This document shows, one piece after another, positions 1 to 5,800 of a DNA stretch of 6,677 bases; the first letter of the stretch is position 1, and each line of letters opens with the position of its first letter. The translations under genes were made by a program, and so were the position numbers. Source of the stretch: Gemmatimonadota bacterium (GTDB taxonomy: Bacteria; Gemmatimonadota; Gemmatimonadetes; Gemmatimonadales; GWC2-71-9). The notes below the pieces were generated by a model. The model was given only the letters and a program-made list of their open reading frames with translations, was not told where the DNA came from and searched no databases. The stretch spans positions 1 to 6,677 of the forward strand of contig QHUE01000052.1 in the NCBI GenBank assembly GCA_003221825.1. The letters are read 5' to 3'.

Positions 1-193
1 CGAGGTCGCGCTGTGCCGCCGCAGCGGCATCCTGATCAACACGTTCATGCTGGCGCGCGACCGCAGCCTGGTCGAGTTCGTGAAGAAGGTCTCGGCAATC
101 TGCCGCGGTAAGGCCTACTTCACGAACACGATGACGCTCGGCCAGTTCATCCTCATGGACTTCATGAGAAGGAAGACCCGCCGCGTCAGCTAG
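1..193 (+). CDS. VWA-domain protein, C-terminal fragment
   Basis: An open frame enters from the left edge (first full codon at 2) and ends at TAG 191-193, giving 63 residues. The fragment contains NTFMLARD, then LVEFVKKV, then RGKAYFT and LGQFILMDF. This order resembles the C-terminal part of bacterial von Willebrand factor A proteins of the MoxR-linked or magnesium-chelatase-D-like kind, where the pattern is roughly NTFML...LV.FV...RG.A.FT...LG...L.D. It closes with a basic tail (RRKTRRVS). Such proteins are usually cytoplasmic and often partner an AAA+ ATPase, but no partner is visible here and the MIDAS metal site would lie outside the window. Its stop overlaps the stop of the convergent ammonium channel gene. 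The family call rests on recalled pattern similarity over a short fragment. Confidence 0.6.
   Translation, partial: EVALCRRSGILINTFMLARDRSLVEFVKKVSAICRGKAYFTNTMTLGQFILMDFMRRKTRRVS
190..193. other. CTAG palindrome shared as stop codon by two convergent genes
   Basis: CTAG supplies TAG at 191-193 for the plus-strand VWA gene and TAG at 192-190 for the minus-strand ammonium channel gene. The two coding regions therefore overlap tail to tail by four bases. No spacer exists in which an intrinsic terminator could sit outside coding sequence, and I see no stem plus T-run around it. Confidence 0.9.
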
Positions 194-1500
194 CGCTCAG
201 GCGGCCCCGGGTCGTCCGCCACGATCACGCTCTGTGCCAACGAGCTGACGCCGAGCGCCGCCTCCCCACCGAAGTACGCTTCCTCCCCATGCTCGCTCAA
301 ATCCAGGCCAATCATTTCATCCGCGATGCGCGCCCGCGTCCCAAAGACCGCGCGGACGATCACGAGAATGACGATCGTGCCGACGGCGGCAATGATCACC
401 GCCGCCAGGACCGCGTAGAACTGGACGAGCATCTGTCCGGGATGGCCCGCGAGTAATCCGTCATTGCCGGCGGGATTCGCGAGTTTCGTGGCGAACACGC
501 CGGTGAGTAACGCGCCGCCGACTCCCGCCAGGCCGTGGCAGGAGAACACGTCGAGCGAATCGTCGAGCCGGCTCTTGGATCGGAACTGAATGGCGAAGTA
601 GCTGATGAGCACGCACACCACGCCGATCGCGAGCGCCGCCGGCGGTGTGACAAAGCCGGCAGCGGGCGTGATGCCCACCAGGCCCACGACGGCGCCCGTC
701 GCCGCGCCCACCGCCGTCATCTTGCCCGTGCGCATGGAATCGAGCAGCGCCCACGTGAGCACGGCAGCGGCCGCCGCGGTGTTCGTATTGACGAACGCCA
801 GCGCCGCGAGACCGTTCGCCGCCAGCGCCGACCCCGCGTTGAACCCGAACCACCCGAACCACAGCAGACCCGCGCCGATCAAGACGAGCGGCACGTTGTG
901 CGGTGACAGCGGCATCCGGCGGAAATCACGGCGCGGCCCGAGGAACCGGGCGGCGACCAGCGCCGACACGCCGGCGCTGATGTGCACCACCGTCCCACCG
1001 GCGAAATCGAGCGCCCCCATCTTCTGCAGCCACCCGCCGGCGCCCCAGACCCAGTGGGCGAGCGGCGCGTACACGAGCGTGGACCAGAGAACCAGAAACG
1101 CGAGATAGGCGCGGAACCGCATGCGCTCCACGATCGCCCCCGAAATCAACGCGGGCGTGATGATCGCAAACATCGCCTGATAGATGGCGTGCGCGTGCTG
1201 CGGAATCGTGGCGGCGTACGCCGGGTTGGGCTCGCCGCCCACATGCCGAAACAGCACCCAGTCGAGCCCACCCAGCCAGCCCGACCCCGGCGCGAACGAG
1301 AGTGAGTAGCCGACGACCACCCACTGCACGGAGATCGCGCCCATTGCGACGATGCTCATCATCATCGTATTGAGCGAGTTCTTGGAGCGCACGAGGCCGC
1401 CGTAAAAACAGGCGAGCCCGACCGTCATCAGCAGAACCAGGGCGCTCGAGGCGAGCACCCACGCGGTATCGCCGGCAGAGATGGCCGGCGCCTGTGTCAC
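190..1500 (-). CDS. amtB: Ammonium channel/transporter, Amt family
   Basis: This 436-residue inner-membrane protein conducts ammonia/ammonium. Landmarks aligned by eye to E. coli AmtB: Y107 and F111 correspond to the gate pair F103/F107; D165 in LDFAGGTVVHI corresponds to D160; H173 and H322 (in DVFSCHG) correspond to the pore twin histidines H168/H318; the cytoplasmic tail carries GLDLSEHGEEAY at about 398-409. Hydrophobic segments run from about residue 14 to 385, consistent with 11 helices. The N-terminus leads straight into the first helix, so there is no sign of the cleaved signal peptide found in E. coli AmtB. A 27-residue tail follows the conserved motif. The start is GTG (1500-1498), which overlaps the TGA stop of the PII gene as GTGA. 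No Shine-Dalgarno precedes it, so translation is probably coupled to the PII gene. PII control of the channel is expected from the family and the operon. Confidence 0.95.
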   Translation of the reverse strand: MTQAPAISAGDTAWVLASSALVLLMTVGLACFYGGLVRSKNSLNTMMMSIVAMGAISVQWVVVGYSLSFAPGSGWLGGLDWVLFRHVGGEPNPAYAATIPQHAHAIYQAMFAIITPALISGAIVERMRFRAYLAFLVLWSTLVYAPLAHWVWGAGGWLQKMGALDFAGGTVVHISAGVSALVAARFLGPRRDFRRMPLSPHNVPLVLIGAGLLWFGWFGFNAGSALAANGLAALAFVNTNTAAAAAVLTWALLDSMRTGKMTAVGAATGAVVGLVGITPAAGFVTPPAALAIGVVCVLISYFAIQFRSKSRLDDSLDVFSCHGLAGVGGALLTGVFATKLANPAGNDGLLAGHPGQMLVQFYAVLAAVIIAAVGTIVILVIVRAVFGTRARIADEMIGLDLSEHGEEAYFGGEAALGVSSLAQSVIVADDPGPPER

Positions 1501-1892
1501 GCGTCGTCGGCGGCGCGCAACGCCGCCTGCTGGACCTCGGTGGCGTTCACCGCGGTGAGCGCCTCATTGTTCTGTTCGCCGGTGCGAATGCGGATCACCC
1601 GCTCGATCGGCTGCACAAAAATCTTGCCGTCGCCCACCTCGCCGGTGCGGGCGGACGACAGGATCGCGTCGATGCACGGCTGCACGAACGGCTCCGAGCA
1701 GACCATCTCGATTTTCACCTTCTCGTGGAATTCCATGACGAGCGTGGTGCCGCGGTACTGGCTGACGATCTCGTGCTCGCCGCCATGGCCGCTCACGCGG
1801 CTCAGCGTGATGCCCGTGATGCCGGCCCGGAACAGCGCCGCCTTGACTTCCGGCAGCACCTCCGGCCGCACAATCGTCGTGATCAGTTTCAT
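1497..1892 (-). CDS. glnK: PII nitrogen-regulatory protein (GlnK/GlnB type)
   Basis: PII proteins are trimeric cytoplasmic sensors of 2-oxoglutarate and ATP/ADP that regulate Amt channels and nitrogen enzymes. This 131-residue protein aligns to E. coli GlnB without gaps over residues 1-112: MKLITTIVRP at the start, YRG at 46-48, KVKIE at 58-62, the B-loop TGEVGDGKIF at 83-92, and RVIRIRTGE at 98-106. The ATP-contacting residues G87, D88, G89, K90, R101 and R103 are present. The T-loop is atypical: position 51, the uridylylated Tyr in E. coli, is Leu; position 39, the metal-binding Gln, is Glu; position 49 is Thr. A 19-residue alanine-rich extension follows residue 112. I chose ATG 1892 because AGGAGGTGA sits five bases upstream of it; the GTG at 1898 lies inside that ribosome site. 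glnK is used because of the amt linkage; sequence alone does not separate GlnK from GlnB. Confidence 0.95.
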   Translation of the reverse strand: MKLITTIVRPEVLPEVKAALFRAGITGITLSRVSGHGGEHEIVSQYRGTTLVMEFHEKVKIEMVCSEPFVQPCIDAILSSARTGEVGDGKIFVQPIERVIRIRTGEQNNEALTAVNATEVQQAALRAADDA

Positions 1893-1894
1893 CG

Positions 1895-1903
1895 TCACCT
1901 CCT
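1895..1903 (-). promoter_or_regulatory. Shine-Dalgarno of the PII gene, embedded in the end of the upstream gene
   Basis: On the minus strand AGGAGGTGA is a near-complete anti-16S match, with GGAGG five bases before ATG 1892. Its final TGA is the stop codon of the beta-lactamase-like gene, and the preceding AGG AGG encode that gene's last two arginines. It decides the PII start (ATG, not the GTG at 1898). It also means ribosomes finishing the upstream gene stop on the PII initiation site. It is the only strong ribosome site I see in the window. Confidence 0.85.
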
Positions 1904-2770
1904 AGCGTCGAATACGAGCCGTGATAGGTCGCGCACCAGCGCGTGAGAGTCTTCGTCCTTCTGAATGCCACCCGTCAACACCACGAGAACGTAGCGGCGA
2001 CCGTCCGTCGGTTCGACGACCGCCGCATCGTGGTAGACCACCTGCCCAATCCATCCGGTCTTGTGATACACGCGCGTGCCCGGCGGCAGTCCCGCGGGAA
2101 TGCCCTCCGTGAAATGCTGCCGTCCCAGAATCGCCAGCATCGCTCGGCACGACGCCGCCGACGCCGCTTTCCCGTTCGCGATGGCGGCGAGCAACATGCC
2201 GAGGTCGCGCGCGGTCGTCGTGTTATTGAGGCCCGCGCGATAGGCCTTGCCGTCCTCGACCCCCCGGAGCACGAGAATCGAGTCGGCGCCGAGGGCGTGG
2301 GCGGTGGCGTTGGCGCGCTTGGCATCCACTCTGGTAATCAGGAGGTTCGTCGCAAGGTTGCTCGACACAGTTTCCATCAGCTCGATCAGCTCGCGAATCG
2401 AGGCGCGCTGGCCCAACCGCTTATAAAGCGAGGAGTCGGAATCGTCGGTCACGTCGAGCTGGTAGGGCGAGCTGTCCACGATCGAGCGGAAAGTGTTCGT
2501 GACCGTCACCGAGTCATCGAGTGACAGCAGACCCGCGTCCTGGTCGCGAAAGAGCTGGATCATCACGGGGATCTTCATCGTGCTCGCCGCGTGGAACCGC
2601 GCGGCGGCGCCGACAGTTAGTGAGTCGCCGCCGCTGAGATCCCGGTAGTACAGCCCCACGGCGCGGGCGGGTGCCTGCGCGATGCGAGCCTCGATGCGGG
2701 CTCGGAGCGAGGGACTGGGGGCTGGGGCTTGGGTTTGAAGCAGGATTAAGGCGAGCGAGAGCAAAGGCAT
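1895..2770 (-). CDS. Class A beta-lactamase-like serine hydrolase, probably exported
   Basis: This 291-residue protein has the length and motif order of class A beta-lactamases and related penicillin-recognising hydrolases: the S63-T-M-K66 nucleophile/lysine motif, S136-S-N138 in the SDN position, and H236-K237-T238-G239 as the KTG box. The omega-loop is not typical. RGVED (169-173) offers E172 as a possible counterpart of Glu166, but the Glu-x-x-Leu-Asn pattern is missing and the spacing to the conserved TTT (183-185) is about two residues shorter. Efficient antibiotic deacylation is therefore uncertain. The N-terminus has a short hydrophobic stretch (residues 3-11) and then a Pro/Ala/Ser segment. 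It lacks the usual basic residues of a Sec signal, and an in-frame stop upstream leaves no better start. No strong ribosome site precedes the ATG. It heads the operon with the PII and amt genes, two bases from the PII start. A role as a resistance enzyme is not shown; cell-wall or other amide hydrolysis is possible. Confidence 0.85.
   Translation of the reverse strand: MPLLSLALILLQTQAPAPSPSLRARIEARIAQAPARAVGLYYRDLSGGDSLTVGAAARFHAASTMKIPVMIQLFRDQDAGLLSLDDSVTVTNTFRSIVDSSPYQLDVTDDSDSSLYKRLGQRASIRELIELMETVSSNLATNLLITRVDAKRANATAHALGADSILVLRGVEDGKAYRAGLNNTTTARDLGMLLAAIANGKAASAASCRAMLAILGRQHFTEGIPAGLPPGTRVYHKTGWIGQVVYHDAAVVEPTDGRRYVLVVLTGGIQKDEDSHALVRDLSRLVFDARR
2711..2738. repeat. Degenerate 7-bp tandem repeat in the signal-peptide region
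   Basis: Reading the plus strand, four consecutive heptads are visible: GGGACTG, GGGGCTG, GGGCTTG, GGTTTGA. On the coding (minus) strand they encode the Gln/Thr/Pro/Ala/Ser-rich stretch at residues about 11-20 of the beta-lactamase-like protein, just after the hydrophobic core. No inverted partner was found nearby. The 7-bp period matches the two repeats inside kgd, although the unit sequence differs. Confidence 0.55.
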
Positions 2771-2804
2771 TCTGTCACATAAGATACCTTATAGATTCCA
2801 GCCC
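2771..2804. promoter_or_regulatory. Compact divergent promoter region with a dyad
   Basis: This 34-bp gap between the divergent ATG (2770, minus) and GTG (2805, plus) is an AT-rich island in GC-rich surroundings, and it must hold both start signals unless these lie inside the genes. It contains the dyad ATAAG-N4-CTTAT at 2779-2792. On the plus strand TATAGA (2790-2795) could be a -10 box; initiation about seven bases on would fall at or next to the GTG, giving a nearly leaderless kgd transcript, which fits the lack of a Shine-Dalgarno. On the minus strand TATAAG (2793-2788) or TATCTT (2786-2781) could be -10 boxes with a leader of about 0-10 bases. No convincing -35 boxes were seen. The boxes are inferred from consensus only. 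Confidence 0.45.
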
Positions 2805-5800
2805 GTGAGCGAATTCGTGTTTGGTACCTACGACGCCGCCTTCGTACAGATCATGTACGAGGAATACCTGCGCGACCCCGCCTCCGTCGGTCAGGAGTGG
2901 CGGGAGCTGTTTGATAACGGAAAGCTCGCGGAGTTGCCGATCATTAGTGGAGCCGGGAGTCAGGAGTCTGGAGCCCGGGCCGCAGCTCCGGCAGTTCAGC
3001 CGCGTGCTGCCCCCACGCAGGCGATCCCGGCTCCTGACTCCAGGCTCCCGACCCCTATTACAGGCCCCGCCGCCCGGCTCGTGGCGAACATGACCGAGTC
3101 CCTCACGGTCCCCACGGCTACGTCCTTCCGCGACATCTCGGCGACCACGCTCGACGCCCGCCGCAAGGCGCTCAACGCCCAGCTGGCCGCGAGCGGGAAG
3201 AAGATCTCGTTCACTCACCTGATCGGGTACGCGATCGTCCAGGCCGCCAAACACTTCCCGGTCATGACGCATGCCTTTCAAGAGATCGACGGCAAGCCGC
3301 ACCGCGTGGACCCCGGCGCCATTGGCCTGGGCCTCGCGGTGGACGTCGAGAAGAAGGACGGGAGCCGCGCGCTCGTCGTCCCGGTCATCAAGCACGCCGA
3401 AACGATGGATTTTGCCGCATTCCACGCTGCTTATGAGGCGCTCGTCGAGAAGGCGCGCACCAACCGCCTGATGCCCGACGACTTCGCGGGCGGCACGATC
3501 CAGCTCACCAATCCCGGCACGCTCGGCACCGTCGCCTCAGTCCCCCGCCTCATGAAGGGCCAGGGGTCGATCATCGCCACCGGCACGATCCGCGACATCG
3601 CCCCCCCCGGTGCCAAGATCATCACGATCACCAGCACGTACGATCACCGCATCATCCAGGGCGCGGAGTCGGGGATGTTCCTTCGCACTCTCGACTCCCT
3701 CTTGCAGGGCGAAGAGCGGTTCTACGACGAAGTGTCGGAGAGTCTGGCTGGAGCGAGAAGCGGGATGCGGGATGCGGGAAGCGTGACCGCTCCGCCGGCA
3801 CCGGCCCCTGCCCCGACATCCACGCATCCCGCATCCCCCATCTCGCATCCCGATGATCTAAAGAATGTCGCTGCGGCGTATGCTTTGGTCCGAGCCCATC
3901 GAAATTTCGGCCACCTCGCCGCACACCTCGACCCGCTCGGCAGCGAGCCGCCCGGCGATCCGTCGCTCGACATCGGCCGGCTCGGACTCACGCCGGAGAT
4001 CATGGCGCGGATCCCGGCAGAGGTGTTGCGGATCTACGTGCCGGGTCAAACACTCGCGGACGCACTGCCCGCGCTGCGCGCGACATACTGCGGTACCATT
4101 GCCTACGAGGTCGAACACATCGGCAGCCACGAAGAGCGCCTGTGGCTGCGGCAGGTGATCGAATCCGGCCAACATCGCCGGCCGCTTTCCGCCGATGGCA
4201 AGAAGCAGCTGCTCGCGCGTCTGACCGCCGTGGACACACTCGAGCGCTTCCTCCACAAAGCCTACCTCGGCCAGAAGCGGTTCTCGATCGAAGGCCTCGA
4301 CATGACCGTCCCGATGCTCGATTTCACGATCGAGCTCGCCGCCGCGCATGGGACGCGCAAGACGGTCATCGGCATGGCGCACCGCGGGCGCCTCAACGTG
4401 CTGGCGCACGTCGTCAACGTCCCGTACGAAACGATCCTCGCCGAGTTCGAGGGCGGGCGCAAAGAGGAGACGCCCGAGAACGAAGGGGCGACGGCCGGGA
4501 CCGGCGACGTGAAATACCACCACGGCGCCGAAGGGGTCTACCACACGGCGAGCGGCGCGGACATGGCCGTCACGCTGTCGCCGAATCCCAGCCATCTGGA
4601 ATCGGTGAATCCGGTCGTCGAAGGCCGCACGCGGGCGAATCAAACGAATCGCGGCGGTCCGGGGGCGGAACACGATGCGAAGGTGGCGCTGCCGGTGTTG
4701 TTGCACGGCGACGCCGCGTTCGCGGGCCAGGGCGTGGTCGCGGAAACCTTCAACCTCGCGCGGCTGCGGGGGTACACGACCGGCGGGACGATTCACCTGA
4801 TTCTCAACAACCAAATCGGCTTCACCACGGACCCGCGCGAAGCCCGCTCCACCGACTACTCGAGCGACCTCGCCAAGGGCTTCGACGTGCCGATCATTCA
4901 CGTCAACGCCGACGATCCCGAGGCGTGCCTGGCGGCGGTGCGGCTCGCGATGATGTATCGCGAGAAATTCCATGCCGACGTCGTGATCGATCTGGTGGGG
5001 TATCGCCGCTACGGCCACAACGAAGCCGACGAGCCCGCCTACACGCAGCCGACGATGTATGAGCGCATCAAGCAAACGCCGCCGGTGCGGGAGAAGTACG
5101 CGGCGCAGCTCGTGAGCGAAGGCGTCGTGGATTCGGGCGCGGCAGCGGCCGATGCCGAGGCCGCCTACCAGCGCCTGACCGCCGTCCAGCAGGCGGTCAA
5201 ATCAGGCCAGCGAGACGAGGAACCCCAGCGCATCAAACGTGAGAGCGCACCCGAGCCCGGTACCGCCGTCGCCGCCGACCTGTTGACGAAGCTCAATACC
5301 GAGCTGCTCGCTGTTCCGGACGGCTTCGTAGTGCATCCCAAGCTGTTGAAGCAGCTCGAGCGCCGGCGCGACTCGCTCACGTCGAAGGAGGGGGGGGGCA
5401 TCGAATGGGCGCACGCGGAAGCACTCGCCTTCGCGTCGTTGCTCATGGAGGGCACCCCCATCCGCCTGACGGGCCAGGATACCGAGCGCGGCACTTTCAG
5501 CCAGCGGCATCTGGTGCTCCACGACATCCACAACGGCAACCGCCACGCGCCGATCCAGCACCTCGCCGGCGCGAAGAGTCCCTTCGAGCTCCATAACAGT
5601 CCGCTCTCGGAATACGCCTGTCTCGGCTTCGAGTACGGCTACGCCGTCGAGGCGTCCAACGCGCTCGTGTTGTGGGAGGCCCAGTTCGGCGATTTTGCCA
5701 ATGGCGCCGAGGTGATCATCGATCAGTTCCTGATCGCGGGGCTGGCGAAATGGGGCGAGACGTCGCGGCTCACGCTGCTGCTGCCCCACGGCTACGAAGG

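Noticed and set aside
1893..1898. GTG at 1898 as the PII start
   Set aside because: The GTG lies within the AGGAGGTGA ribosome site. ATG 1892 has ideal spacing and gives the family-standard MKLI start.
1943..2524. 193-residue plus-strand frame antisense to the beta-lactamase-like gene
   Set aside because: It lies antisense to the SxN, omega-loop and KTG regions of a clear hydrolase and has an Arg-rich shadow composition.
2954..3050. Inverted repeat as an intrinsic terminator
   Set aside because: It has a 46-base spacer and no T-run, and the reading frame continues through it into conserved Kgd domains.
2775..3425. 216-residue minus-strand frame covering the intergenic gap and start of kgd
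   Set aside because: It would run through the divergent promoter gap and over conserved Kgd residues, and shows no recognisable motif.
4142..5062. 306-residue plus-strand open frame overlapping kgd in another frame
   Set aside because: It is extremely Arg-rich and lies across the thiamine-diphosphate-binding core, which is clearly coding in the kgd frame.
3858..5075. 405-residue open frame on the minus strand inside kgd
   Set aside because: It is antisense to a fully conserved stretch of Kgd. Its Arg/His/Val-rich composition is typical of GC-rich antisense frames, and no recognisable motif was seen.
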